Assembly (NCBI RefSeq): GCF_000276665.1
Contig: NW_004955438.1
Span: 14,694,576-14,758,575 of the forward strand
From: Chinchilla lanigera
Lineage: Eukaryota; Chordata; Mammalia; Rodentia; Chinchillidae
Direction of reading: 5' to 3'
DNA: 64,000 bases
In this document: in pieces, positions 23,279 to 33,523 of the stretch
Layout of the letters: every line of letters begins with the position of its first letter
How positions within the stretch are numbered: the stretch's first letter is position 1
Notes under the pieces: model-generated
Databases searched by the model: none
Told to the model about the DNA's origin: nothing
Seen by the model: only the letters and a program-made list of their open reading frames with translations
Position numbers and translations under genes: made by a program

Positions 23279-25650
23279 GTAGGTGGAAGGGACTTGGGAG
23301 CCCTTGGTGAAGCCCTGGAATGGTAAAGCACAGGTGGCATGTAAATGACAGGGCCAGAAAGCCGGGGCTGGGGTGGGGAGCAATGAGGTGGTGAAGACCG
23401 TCACAGCAAGACCCTGATGTTGGCCCCGAGGGGCTCTGAAGCCACTTAGCAGTGAAGGATAGTCCCTTCTCCCAGAGCCTGGAAGAGGAAGCCACTGCCA
23501 GTACGACGTCACCACCCGGAATGCTGGTATCAGCACACCCTGTGTGCCAGCCCTGCCCGGCAGGGAAGCCCAGGCAGGCCTGCACCCATGTTGGCACATT
23601 TCCCATAACCTGCAGGGGGCAGGAGGCAGGGGCCAGGGGGCAAGGGGCAGGCTACAGGTGGGGCCCTGCTTCTCCTGTTCCCCTGGCGTGTGCCCCAGGA
23701 GGATGCTGAGCAGCGGGTTTCCCTCCTCAACCTTTGCACGCTACTGCATTCTCCCTCTAATTATTTTGTTATTTTTTAGCTTTTTTTTTCTTATTTCTCC
23801 CCATGTGCAAGACCCCAGTCGGCCTCCTCCCTCTGCTTTAGTCTTGGCTTCTGGTCAGGGAAGGAAACCATCCTTTGTTGGTGGCACCTGCACCAGCAGC
23901 ACTCGAGGCCCTGTCACCCTTCACCCCACGACACCTCCCAGCTGTCTGAGAGCATGCGGTGTAGTGCCACTTGAGCTGGGAGCACGGGTTGCTAGGGGCA
24001 GGTGCTTCCTCAGGACTTTACTCACTGCTGGCGCAGCCTGGGGAGCTCAGTGTCACTGCAGAGTTGAGAGTGATCGCTTTGGACCTGGGTCCTCATAATG
24101 GTGACCCAGCAGAAGCCCACAGAGGCCTCTCCCTCCCTCGACTTCCCATCGCTTCCCCCACCCTCAGATGGAGCCACCGGATGCTAGTGCAAGGGGCCAC
24201 CTGCGGACCCTGTGGACTGGGCCGTGGGCTGCTGCTGAAGCTGCCCCCAGAGGGGACCCTCAGGGACATGCAGTCAGCTAAGTCTTACCAAATCCACACC
24301 CTGGCCTCCTGTAGGCTGAGAGCCTCAGGGAGCCACAGCAAGGGTTGGGCCCCCGCTGCTTTGGGATTGCAAGAACCCCAGGGGAAGGAGGTGACTGAGG
24401 CAGAGCACTGCACAGAGGGGAGGTGCCAGCACCCCCTGGGGTTGCCTGCATCCCTGAGGATAGAGAGGTGAGCAAGCGTGGTGGTCTTGGCTCCCTTATA
24501 AACCAAGAGAATTAGTGAAACATCAGAGGACAAGAAGCCCAAGGGAAAGAGGGGGCATCAGTGTTGGGGAGAAGCCCTGGAAGGCTTCAAGGAGGAGGTG
24601 GCATTAGGTCCAGACTTTGGAAGCAGGAGAGTTTCAGCAAGCAGGGAGGAAAAGAAGGGTCTTCTCGGAGGAAGGAACAGGCCAGGCCAAGGCCAGGATG
24701 AAGGAAGACAGGAGGTAGAGCAGCTGGCATTCTGCGGAAAGCTGTTGGAGGTGCCTTGGCGACAGAGGCTGTTTTAAGGGACCCTCCTCTTTGGTGGGGG
24801 CTCAGGTGTTTGCGCTTCCGCCTTGGGGACCGGTGCTGGGCCCCCAGCCTGTGTGAAGCCCAAAGCTCTGACTCAGGCCCCTTCTGCAGCTAGCTGCTCA
24901 GGGAAGAGGGTGTGCTGGTCCAGGGCTTCCCTGGTGGCTCCAGAGCCTGGGACTGCCCTAGGGCACTTGGGGAGGAGCCGTGCGAGCCCCCAAGCCACTA
25001 TTCTAAATCAGAGCATGGGCCTCAGGAGCCAAATGTGGCCTCACAGAACACATGGGCGTGGCCAAAGAGTCCCCAGCCTTGTCTGTGCCGGTTCAATCCT
25101 GGGGACAGGAGCTCTGGGTCTCTGTGAGCAGCTGGGTGCCAAGCTTGCCATGGCAAAGGCATCCAGGACACAAGAGCCAGGTGTGTGCCAGGACCCCGGG
25201 TCCCACAACCCTGGTCTTCTCATCTGGGGCCCTGGGAACAGGTGCTAGGCTGGTGGACTCTCGCTGAGCTAGGTCCAGCAGGGAAGCAAGTGCGTGCACC
25301 ACATGCCCTCATCTTCTAATCTGTGCTTGAATAAGGGAGGATGAAACAGGCCAAGGAAGGAGCAGCTGGCACTAGGGGGCGGAGGAAAGGCCTCATCAAG
25401 GGGCTGTTACTGAGTCAGGAGCTGGGAGGGTGAACCGGAAGTGGAGGGCGCAGGAAGACAGAGGCATCTCAGTTTAAGGCCCAGGGGTGAGCGGCTTGTG
25501 CTCAGGGTCAAGGAGGAGAGGTTGCCCCTCCACACACACCTGGGCTCTGTTCCACTGTGGCTTCCTGCATCCCAGCTGCCCAACCACCTGGGTGTCCTGT
25601 CCACTGCCTCGTGTCACACTCTCAGAGCTCCGGGGTCCCTTCTGTTTCAG
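23279..25650 (+). other. SLC24A3: Intron b-c
   Basis: The intron is 2.37 kb and GC-rich, with purine-rich tracts around 23610-23655 and 24550-24730. I recognise no interspersed repeat in it, unusual for this window. Several open frames run through it but none continues the exchanger or resembles another family; high GC explains their length. Confidence 0.8.
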
Positions 25651-25735
25651 AGACTTCATCTCAGTGAAGATGTGGCTGGAGCCACGTTCATGGCTGCGGG
25701 AAGCTCGACCCCAGAGCTGTTTGCCTCCGTCATCG
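25651..25735 (+). CDS. SLC24A3: SLC24A3 coding exon c (core of alpha-1 repeat)
   Basis: The exon is 85 nt. The acceptor is TCTGTTTCAG and the donor ATCG|GTAAGA, which splits a Gly codon after its first base. It encodes RLHLSEDVAGATFMAAGSST followed by PELFASVI (residues 52-79). The motif AAGSSTPELF is the first half of alpha-1. E73 is the acid that, by homology with NCKX2, lines the cation-binding site. Ser70-Thr71 matches NCKX3 as I recall it; the equivalent position in NCKX4 is SSAPELF. Confidence 0.97.
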
Positions 25736-25844
25736 GTAAGACACAGGCTTCGGGGAGAGCCCGGGTTCAGGGTCCAGAACAGCAGGGACATTTGTTAGCT
25801 CACAGCCCCGGGGTTCTTGTCTGTAAATCTGGAGAGCCAAAGGG

Positions 25845-26045
25845 ACAGAGAGTAGATGGGTGGTTTCTCAGGGTGGAGGTGCTAATGGGTGTGAGATTTC
25901 CTTCGGGGATGATGAGGATGTTCTAAAATTAGATCCTGATGTTAATGGCACAGTTCTGTAAACAGACTAAGCTATTGGACTGCAGTCCTAAAGTGGGTGA
26001 ATTTTATGTCATGTGAGTTACATCTTCATAAAGGTGTTCAAAAAC
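25845..26045 (+). mobile_element. L1 3'-end fragment
   Basis: GGGATGATGAGGATGTTCTA, AAATTAGATCCTGATGTTAA and GGGTGAATTTTATGTCATGT, then TACATCTTCATAAAGG, is old L1 3'-UTR text. It matches the end of the larger L1 at 48650-48760. Confidence 0.75.
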
Positions 26046-26242
26046 TGGGACCATTGGAGGAGCTGCTTCCGGAAGGTCCCTGCACCTGGCTGGTGTTGTG
26101 CCTCATACTCCTGGTTCTGTGTTTGGTGCTACAAAGGACCTACTTCCTTCAGTGTGGACAAACTGAGCCATGGGCAAGCCAGGCCATGCAGCCAGGAGTC
26201 TAGGATTTCTGTCTCTGCCTTCCTTCTTCTTTCTCTCTCGCT

Positions 26243-26448
26243 CTCTTTATGGCTGTACTGGGGATTGAACCCAGAGCCTCTGCACTGAGCCACATGCCCA
26301 GCCCTTTTTCTATGTGGTTTTTTTTTTTTCTATCTTGAAACAGGATCTTGCTAAGTTGCCAAGTTGCCCAGGCTGGGCTAGCATTTGTAATCCTCCTGCC
26401 TCAGCCTCCCAGAGTGCTCTGATTACAGGTGTGTGCCACCACGCCAGC
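26243..26448 (-). repeat. B1-dID SINE, antisense, abutting exon d
   Basis: The ID half is complemented as TACTGGGGATTGAACCCAGA and GAGCCACATGCCCAGCCC. The B1 half follows as TTGCCCAGGCTGGGCTAGC to GCCTCAGCCTCCCAGAGTGC and CACCACGCCAGC. Only about 20 nt separate its end from exon d. Confidence 0.9.
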
Positions 26449-26468
26449 TTCCTGTCTCTCCCCTTTAG

Positions 26469-26572
26469 GTGTCTTCATCACCCATGGAGACGTCGGGGTG
26501 GGAACCATCGTGGGCTCCGCAGTGTTCAACATCCTGTGTATCATCGGAGTGTGTGGGCTGTTCGCTGGCCAG
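26469..26572 (+). CDS. SLC24A3: SLC24A3 coding exon d (second half of alpha-1 repeat)
   Basis: The exon is 104 nt, beginning with two bases that complete the split Gly80. It encodes VFITHGDVGVGTIVGSAVFN, then ILCIIGVCGLFAGQ (residues 81-114). GSAVFNI is the second alpha-1 signature, in the helix facing the ion pathway. The acceptor CCCTTTAG has only about 20 nt between it and the end of an antisense B1-dID SINE. The donor CAG|GTCGGT is weak, with further GT dinucleotides 4 and 8 nt downstream. The chosen donor is the one that keeps the NCKX frame into exon e (GQ|VVRL). Confidence 0.96.
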
Positions 26573-27225
26573 GTCGGTGGGTGACCTCGCAGCCTGGAGG
26601 GGCAGTGCTTACACTGTGTGAGATAAGCTTCTCTGGAAAGGTGGCAGTGGGGCCACCCAGCTGAGGCCAGGCCGGTCCCTCCATTGCTTCCCTCTCTGAC
26701 CTGGTTGGTCCTGGGGGAAGTGACATCAATGTTCCCTCCCCGCCAAAGTCTGGAGGCCTGAGGGGCACGAGCAGTATCAATGACTTTGGCCAGTCCCCAA
26801 GCTTGCTGGTGGTGACCACACACAAGTGCCACCTGTAACCTTGTCCCCTAGCAAGACCAGCTTTGGCCTCCCGCAGGCTTGTTGGTGGTGCGTCAGGGTC
26901 CAGGGGAGGCACGAGGCTCGCGGGCAGTTCCCTGCCTCACCCATGGGTGGCTGATTGCTCTGAAAGGAACCAGTGGCACCTCTGATCTCCTCCTCAGCTA
27001 GCTTCTGCCAAAAAACCTGCTCAGTCATCACCTCGGAGGACTAAGGCAGCTTTACTACTGCTTCAGAACATTATTTACTTCCATCCTCTTCCACAAATAT
27101 CATGAGGGTCCCCAGGTGGCCTGGGAGGACCCCGGAGGGCTTGTTCTTGCCCTGGCAGGGGTCTGGGTGGTGACTGCACACTTCCAGCTGCCAGCCCAAT
27201 AGCAGCTGCCGCCTCTGCTCGGCAG
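26573..27225 (+). other. SLC24A3: Intron d-e
   Basis: The intron is 653 nt, the shortest in the window. It opens with three GT dinucleotides at 4-nt spacing. No repeat is recognised. Confidence 0.85.
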
Positions 27226-27300
27226 GTGGTCCGTCTGACGTGGTGGGCTGTGTGCCGAGACTCCGTGTACTACACACTCTCCGTCATCGTGCTCATTGCG
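27226..27300 (+). CDS. SLC24A3: SLC24A3 coding exon e (membrane helix after alpha-1)
   Basis: The exon is 75 nt, phase 0 to 0. The acceptor is CTCGGCAG and the donor GCG|GTGAGT. It encodes VVRLTWWAVCRDSVYYTLSV then IVLIA (residues 115-139). The TWWAVCRDSVYYT segment separates NCKX3 from NCKX4, which has SSWCLLRDSIYYT. The last residue is Ala, where I recall Val in the human protein; this is a conservative change within a helix. Like exon b it is symmetric. Confidence 0.96.
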
Positions 27301-28004
27301 GTGAGTTACCCCTCTGGTCCCTGGTGTCGGGTTGCCCAGCAGCCTGCAAAGGCACCAGACCCCAGCATGTCTCTGTTCCTAGCCCTGTCACAGCACTCAA
27401 CAGTGGAGGGTGCTGGCTCTGCCCTGTGGTCACAGCGGCCGGCCCCACAGACTCCTCTCCCTCCACTTCGCGTCCCTTTCCCAAAAACTCATGCCTGACC
27501 TCTTGGTTATCAACCAATTCAAGAACCAGCTTCCTGCCACAAAGGCCTTGGAAAGGACAAACCGTGTGCCACATGGTCCTTGTGGTGACCTCCAGGACTG
27601 CGCTCCTCTGAGTCCCTTCTGATCCCCTTGTAGGCCGTTTGCTTTTCTGCCAGACCTAGATCGCAGAAGAGCTCTCTGGGTTCACTGCCACCAAACAGCA
27701 AGAGTGGGAAGACAGTTTGCAGTCAGCAGAGAGGGCAGCTGGAAGCCAGGCAGGAGCCAGAAAGGGAAAACAGGCCGAGGAACCCAAGCAAGGGTGCCTG
27801 GAGTCCTTTAGTGTCAGGGGGATGGAGGGGGTGACATCGTGGAATATGACAGTGAAACACACTGCCAAGGAGCACATCATCCACAGGGGAGTATTTTTGA
27901 CCCAAAAGAGCTTTTTTGACATGAGGGTGTATGTAAACTTTAAGGTAAGGAATATAACAGTTCTCAACCTCACCAGACACACAGCCAATTTATATGACAG
28001 TCAG

Positions 28005-28435
28005 GCCCATGTATTTGTTAGCTACTGCTGTGTAGTGAATTTCCCCAAAACTTGGCAGTTTAAGACCAGCAACACTGGGGCAAAAATCTGGGAGTGCTTC
28101 AGTGGGGTCCTCCAGGTCAGGGTCCCTCACATGGTGCAGCTGAGGTGTCAACCTGGATAGAAGGATCTCAGGGCCCCAAATGGCTACTGGCTGGCCTCAG
28201 GCCATGCGCATGGTCCCATAGTGCAGCTCACAGGTGGCTGTACCTTGGATTGAGAGTGAAAAGGCCCCAAGGTGGAAGCCACAGTCTTTTTATACCCTCA
28301 TCTCACAAGTGAGCCCTCTGTCGCCTTTGCACCGTTCTCTTTGTTAGAGGAAGTCACTGGGTGTGGCCCACATTAAAGGAGACATGAATGTCAGGCAGTG
28401 AGGTCAATCAACCATCTTAGAGCTGCCTGCCACAC
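28005..28435 (-). mobile_element. MaLR/MLT1-like LTR, antisense
   Basis: GTTAGCTACTGCTGTGTAGT, CCCCAAAACTTGGCAGTTTA, AGAGGAAGTCACTGGGTGTG and ATCTTAGAGCTGCCTGCCAC form a familiar antisense LTR-like repeat. Family assignment is tentative. Confidence 0.5.
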
Positions 28436-29089
28436 CCCCAAAATTAAAATGATAGGTTAAAATAGTCTACCTAAAGACAACTTCAAAAAAAATCAGTGTA
28501 GTACCCTAACTGTTCCATAGGAAAGAAATAATTTATAGTAAAATAATCCCTCTTTTAGTATACAAATGTTTCAGCATAAACATAGTAGAAGATCCGATGA
28601 AGTGATTGCTGCCCTACACAACCTCTGAGCTCTTCACCTACAAATGCAGACTGATGTCCATTGGGTTGGGCTTAATCCCCAGGTGGTGCTGACACCATGA
28701 CATGTTCCCAAAATAATGAATGACTCCTGCTAAAATGCTGAGCAGACCAAAATGCATTCATCCTTTACTTTATATCACAGTAACCTTACTAGCAAATTCA
28801 CTATTTTCTAAAACTCTGTAAAAATACTTCAATTTGTAAATTGGAGTCAAGTTCAAGGTTCAGGTCATTGTTTTTCAGTTGCCTGAATATGTATGAGGAC
28901 ATTTAAGACCTATGTCAAATGTAGGGAAAATTCATACTGGAGAACTGTCTCACATGCCTCACACTGCTTCACATCTCTGTTCTTCACTCCCTCTAACCTC
29001 CAGTGGCCCTCCTTTGGGTAAAAGAGCTAAAGCTATCCCTGTAAATGTCCCCCACCTTCTATAGAGATAGTCAAATCATCTGTTCTGTT

Positions 29090-29432
29090 GAGTGTTGCTT
29101 CCTCAGAGCCTTGAGTTCAGAAGGCTCGTGAAGATGCTCGACTTGGTGACTTTCTCAGAAATGACTTCCTGAACCAGCTCCTGTGTGTGCTGTCCACTAT
29201 GATGGTCAGGAGAGGAACCCAGTGGGCCCAAGTCCAGGAAATGTTCCCTGCCTATCCTGGCACCATATGTTGGGATTCTTGTGTGTCCAAGATCAGATTG
29301 ATGGGAACAGACTTGCCGCAACCTTCCTGTCCATACTGGTGATGAATGGGGTAGTCAAAGGAGTCCTGCTCCAACTGGACAAAAGAGCATTTGTCTGTGC
29401 TTTGTGCCAAGGCTACCTGGTAGGAGTTGTTG
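29090..29432 (-). pseudogene. Unidentified antisense coding-like remnant
   Basis: On the minus strand one frame reads [17 protein letters not shown] and [16 protein letters not shown] shifted frame then continues REHFLDLGPLGSSP and ELVQEVISEKVTKSS to a stop near 29103. Consecutive open frames offset by one suggest a frameshifted processed copy. It ends beside a dispersed repeat and I see no clear poly-A. Parent gene not recognised; it could be an uncatalogued repeat. Confidence 0.3.
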
Positions 29433-30112
29433 AGTGTATTAATTAGTAGCTTCTCCAGAGAAACAAAACCAATAAGCAATGGATGGATGGATGGATAGAT
29501 GGATGGATGGATGGATGGATGGATGGATGGATGGATGGATGGATGGGTTGGTGGATGGATGGGTTGGTGGATGGATGGATGGATGCATGCATGGATGGAT
29601 GCATGGATGGATGGGTGGTCAGTGAGAGGATATTTGTTTGGTATTGACTCTGGTGATTTTAGGGTGAAAAGTTCCATGATGCCCTCTGCATGCTAGAGAT
29701 CTGGGAAAATCTGTAGCATAGTTTACGCCAAAGGCATGAGAACACAGGGGTCTACAGGTACAAATCCTGGAGTCCAAATCCCAAGGCCCCTAGAATTCTG
29801 AAGGTTGAAGGCAGGAGCAGAAAGGTTCTCTAGCTCCTAAACAGAGAGAAAAAGACACACAGAGAGAGAGAGGAGACAGAGGGCAAAACCACAAGTACAG
29901 ACTCACTTTTCTTCTGCATTTTTTATCTTTCCAGCCCCTCAGCTGATTAGATGGTTGAGTGAGGGCAAGTCTTCCTTACTCAGTCCAACCCAAATGCCAG
30001 TCTCTTCCAGGAACATCTTCACAGACATGCCCAGAAATAATACCGTACCAACCATCCAGGTGTCCCTTAAGCTAGGCAAGTTGACACCTACATTCAACGT
30101 TCACAATGAGCA
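29433..30112. repeat. Old dispersed repeat (second copy of the 4110 family)
   Basis: CTTCTCCAGAGAAACAAAAC opens it. Later text such as GAACATCTTCACAGACATGC and AAGCTAGGCAAGTTGACACC fits the end of the same ancient repeat. The TGGA array has expanded inside it. Confidence 0.5.
29478..29618 (+). repeat. (TGGA)n tetranucleotide array
   Basis: About 140 bp of GGATGGATGGAT with GGTT, GCAT and ATAG interruptions. The open frames across it (MDGW repeats on one strand, HPSI repeats on the other) are by-products. Confidence 0.95.
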
Positions 30113-30572
30113 ATGCCACTGTCCTCACTATCACTCCCCTTCAGTTATACAAGCTGGATCTTCCTCTTTGGAATTCCCAAAGCAGTTCCCCCCCTTACAC
30201 ACGTACACACACCCCATATGTATTGAAATAGATACCCAGATACCTTTTCAGCCTTCGAGATTCCTTGATTTCAGCAACTCTATTCCCCCTAAGGAGGAGA
30301 GACTCCTTCCTAATTAGCCCCCAAGCGGCTCAGACAGTAACAAAGCCCAGGCCACTTCTGTTGGGAAGACCCCATGAGGCCAGAGCCCCACAAATCTCAG
30401 CACACAGCTGGCCTGGCTGCCAGCTAAGGATGGTCACTGAGAAATGGAAGGAGGGCCCTGCTTCCTGTGAAACGCAGCCCAAGGCCACTGTGAATTGGCT
30501 CTGGTGCTTAGGGGTCTGCATTGTCCTTTGTTTGGAATAAATGGGTCTCCCTTTGTTTCTTTTGTCTTCCAG

Positions 30573-30598
30573 TTTATCTATGATGAAGAAATTGTGTG
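30573..30598 (+). CDS. SLC24A3: SLC24A3 coding exon f (26-nt microexon)
   Basis: This exon is only 26 nt, flanked by a TTTTGTCTTCCAG acceptor and a GTGAGT donor. It encodes FIYDEEIV plus the first two bases of Trp148 (residues 140-148). These residues continue the conserved NCKX text LI-FIYDE-IVWWE between two helices. It is phase 0 at its start and phase 2 at its end, so skipping it would break the frame. Its identity rests on exact continuity with exons e and g. Confidence 0.93.
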
Positions 30599-32394
30599 GT
30601 GAGTTTTTCAGTTTACTTCGCGTTGCTTTTTTGGTGGGGAGGGGTGGTTTCCAGCATCCTCATTTGTAGTTTGCAGAATCTTTTTTAGAATCATTTTTCT
30701 AAACGTAAGCTTGTAACTTGAGCAAGGGTATCATCCTAAAAATCTTGGCTTTATCCCTTCAAAATGACAAAAACTGTTTCCCTCTGCATTCCCGCCTTGC
30801 CAAATCCCAGGATTTATTATAGAGCTAAAACACTGATGACAGCAGCAACAACACTGTGATATTTTGCACAAGGAGAATCCAGTCACATGCCTATTTTGGG
30901 TTGGGGCTGTGACAGAGGTCAGGACAAGGCAGTGAGTGGGGGTCGTAGGCAGCAGAGACCACTGGTGGTCCAGGCTAAACAGCATCCCACACCAGAGCTC
31001 CCCCTCATGCTTTGGATGAGAAGCAATTTCAGGTGAAGTAAGGGTCTATCAACATCAAAATTTTAATTTTTTTGTGTGTGTGGTTCAGGGTCCTGGACCC
31101 AGGGTCTTTGCCCTAAGCTACAAATCCAGCCTTTTTATTTTCAGACAGGGTCTCACTAAGTTGCCCAGGCTGGGCTCAAATTTATGATCCATCTGCCTCA
31201 GCCTCCCAGAGTGCTGGGGTTATAGACATGTGCCACCACACCCGGTGTTAAAAACGAACTTTTACGAGAAAATATACAGACTCTTTGGCCAGTCCTTTAA
31301 AATTATGATACACAGTGCACTAACTGTGGTTATCATGTAATTATTCTACTACAAAATTTTATTTTTCACAGAAGAGTGCTTTTTAATATTTTCTTTAATA
31401 TTTACTCATATTACAGTAAAATTTTAAAATTTTTTTTAAAAAAATACAAGAACTCATTTTTATGACATCCAAGTAGAAAGAAAATCCTTAAGATATATAA
31501 AGCACAAACTCTTGAGGAACAGGCTGGTACTCAACTCCATTCCAAAGTGCATGAATACATCTCACATTCACATGCCATCCAGTTTGCCTGCTTGGTACCA
31601 CGATCCAGAATCTACATCTGTAGGTAATTACTGGTAGAAATACTCAGGCATCTGAACCAGGGCATCAGTTGTGTGCTGTGGTTCTGGTCTCATGTGGTCC
31701 CTGACCTGCTGTGTGACCCCATAAAGCCTCTCCACCCTCGGTCTCATTTTCCTTAAGTGCAGGTGGAGTTGGGGTGATGGCTAGGTGGTCTCCAGGCTCC
31801 GTGGAAGTAAAGGAAGCAAGTGACTGCCGCCCACACTGGGCACATCTGTACGCATCTGTCAGAGGAACAAACAAGCTCAGAGGCTGCGGCCAGAAGTACA
31901 GACACCCTCACCCATGGAGGCGTTCGCAAGAGAACAGCAATAGTGCTTTCTAGAAAATCCCCCTCACCACTGTACTGAACTCCGCATGGCCCAGGAGGCA
32001 CCTGTGCCCACCTTTGCCTGCAAACTTGAGCGCCTTCTGCTGCACCCACAGCTTGTCTGGTCCCTGAACAAACTCTTGAGTGATTGTAGATTTCCTTAGA
32101 GTTCAGTCCCCAAACCCCAGTGCACGGCCGCTCTGGTCCTTCCTTGTTCTAGGTCTCTGGGATGTGAGGGCTCCACCTGAGTCCTGTGCGCCCGAGCAGT
32201 CGAGAAGGTGGCCCTTCAGTCTTCCCTCTTTCAGTTACAGTGAGGACTCTCCATGGCAAGGCAGCCTCAAGCTGGGACATCACGCTCATTGGCCTGGGCT
32301 GGGCTGGGCCCTGGGGCTGGGGGAGGGAAGGACATCAACCTGTCACCTGCCCTGCAGCGTTTAGTCCCAAACCATTCTCCTTCATCTCTTCCAG
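30599..32394 (+). other. SLC24A3: Intron f-g
   Basis: The intron is 1.80 kb. An antisense B1-dID SINE lies at 31068-31248, followed by AT-rich sequence to about 31500. The remainder appears unique and non-coding. Confidence 0.85.
31068..31248 (-). repeat. B1-dID SINE, antisense
   Basis: The ID half is degraded (GCCCTAAGCTACAAATCCAG). The B1 half is clear: AGACAGGGTCTCACTAAGTT and GCCTCAGCCTCCCAGAGTGC, then CACCACACCCGG. Confidence 0.85.
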
Positions 32395-32448
32395 GTGGGA
32401 AGGCCTGGTGCTCATCATCTTGTACGTGTTTTACATTCTGATCATGAA
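32395..32448 (+). CDS. SLC24A3: SLC24A3 coding exon g (transmembrane helix before the cytosolic loop)
   Basis: The exon is 54 nt. The acceptor is CTCTTCCAG and the donor AA|GTAAGT, splitting Lys166. It encodes WEGLVLIILYVFYILIM (residues 149-165), an almost purely hydrophobic helix that carries the chain to the cytosolic side before the large loop. The Trp-Trp pair formed across the f/g junction is a family feature. Both ends share the same phase, so skipping would be in frame but would delete one membrane pass and invert the topology downstream. Confidence 0.95.
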
Positions 32449-32810
32449 GTAAGTACCCCCTCCCCTCCAGCGCCATCCTGCGCTCATTTTTGCCCAGAGC
32501 AGGGAAAATCCTGTCAGATCTCTGAGTCCTTTGGGGCAGCCCCTGCTGTCTGTGGAAGCCTGCTGGGGGCAGCCAGCAAGGGGGACAGATGATCAGACAC
32601 TGTTTTGAAGGTGCTGAATACAAGCAGGTAGGGGAGTCGTGCTGAGTAGCCAGTGTATGGAAAATGACACTACTCCTCGGATGAGTCACCAGCAAGGATC
32701 TCTGTCCCCCTCTGCTCTAAGCAGCTTTCCCATCCGGCAGGGTAACCACTCTTTTCCTGCTTATTAGCGATCACAGAGAGGGTTGCAGGAATGAGAGGCT
32801 ATTGATCAGT

Positions 32811-32965
32811 GAGTATAGAGTTGCCGTTTGGGGTGACAAAAATGTCTTGGAAATATTAGTGATGGTTGTTTGAGTAGCGTGAATGTAATTAATCCTACCA
32901 AAGTGTGCACTTAAAACTAGGGAGTAGTTATACTGACAATTTTTGTTATATTTTTTTTTTCACCA
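32811..32965 (+). mobile_element. L1 3'-end fragment
   Basis: GACAAAAATGTCTTGGAAAT, TTAGTGATGGTTGTTTGAG and AAAGTGTGCACTTAAAAC resemble the terminal L1 UTR. Confidence 0.55.
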
Positions 32966-33427
32966 AAAACCCCACAAAACTATTCATGGATGGAGTCACA
33001 TTCTACTTTCCCTTCTCCTTCTCAGGGAGGTAATTAATGGAGAAAGACAGCATTCTGAGGGCCATAAGAATCCTCATAGTTAGGTGTTTTCACGAAACAT
33101 TTACTGTGTTTTATTAAAGTGGGTGGTAAGCTGTCACACTGCAAGACAATTGTCCCCAAGCAGGCCTCACTCTGAATGCCCATCAGTTAGGAAACTCTCA
33201 GGAGATGGTGGTGCTGGCGATGAGCAAGGCAGGAGGGCCACCAAGCAGCCCATGTGAACCAGAGTCCCTGCTGGGGAGAAGGGACAGGCCAGTAATGCCT
33301 CCTCTGAGCCTGTCCCTTAAGCTGAGCTGGACTCCTTTGATTAGAAGAGACTCATAACATACCATAAGTTGGATTCAGTCATTTTCTTGGGCAGAAGGTC
33401 CTGCTGCCCTCAGGAAGCCCCTAGTAG

Positions 33428-33523
33428 GGGCTGGGGATTTAGCTCAGCGGCACAGCGCCTGCCTGGCAAGCGCAAGGTCATGAGTTCGATTCCCGGTCCC
33501 GGAAAAAAAAAAAAAAAAAAAAA
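33428..33523 (+). repeat. ID SINE, full length, recent, with perfect 16-bp TSD
   Basis: GGGCTGGGGATTTAGCTCAG to CCCGGTCCCGG is followed by about 21 A. The box A (TAGCTCAGCGG, 33440-33450) and box B (GTTCGATTC, 33484-33492) of a tRNA-type Pol III promoter are intact. Identical AGGAAGCCCCTAGTAG sits at 33412-33427 and 33524-33539. Confidence 0.97.

Larger units (their letters stand above)
27301..30572 (+). other. SLC24A3: Intron e-f
   Basis: The intron is 3.27 kb. 27301-28000 and 28440-29080 hold nothing I can assign. The rest contains an antisense MaLR-like LTR, an antisense coding-like remnant, a dispersed repeat with an internal TGGA array, and 30115-30572 without a recognisable element. 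Confidence 0.85.

Noticed and set aside
23043..23606. 187-codon minus-strand frame around exon b
   Set aside because: GC-rich shadow frame containing the complement of a genuine exon; no domain, no splice or start context.
23544..24471. Two long + strand frames in intron b-c
   Set aside because: High GC explains the lack of stops; composition is Pro/Ser/Arg-rich with no domain and no link to the exchanger frame.
26401..26832. 143-codon minus-strand frame opposite exon d
   Set aside because: It overlaps the antisense of exon d and a SINE, and carries no recognisable domain.
29252..29696. [12 protein letters not shown] and [12 protein letters not shown] repeat proteins
   Set aside because: By-products of the TGGA tetranucleotide array in the two strands.
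33428..33523. tRNA-like gene with intact A and B boxes
   Set aside because: The A tail, target duplication and ID consensus show a SINE and not a functional tRNA gene.
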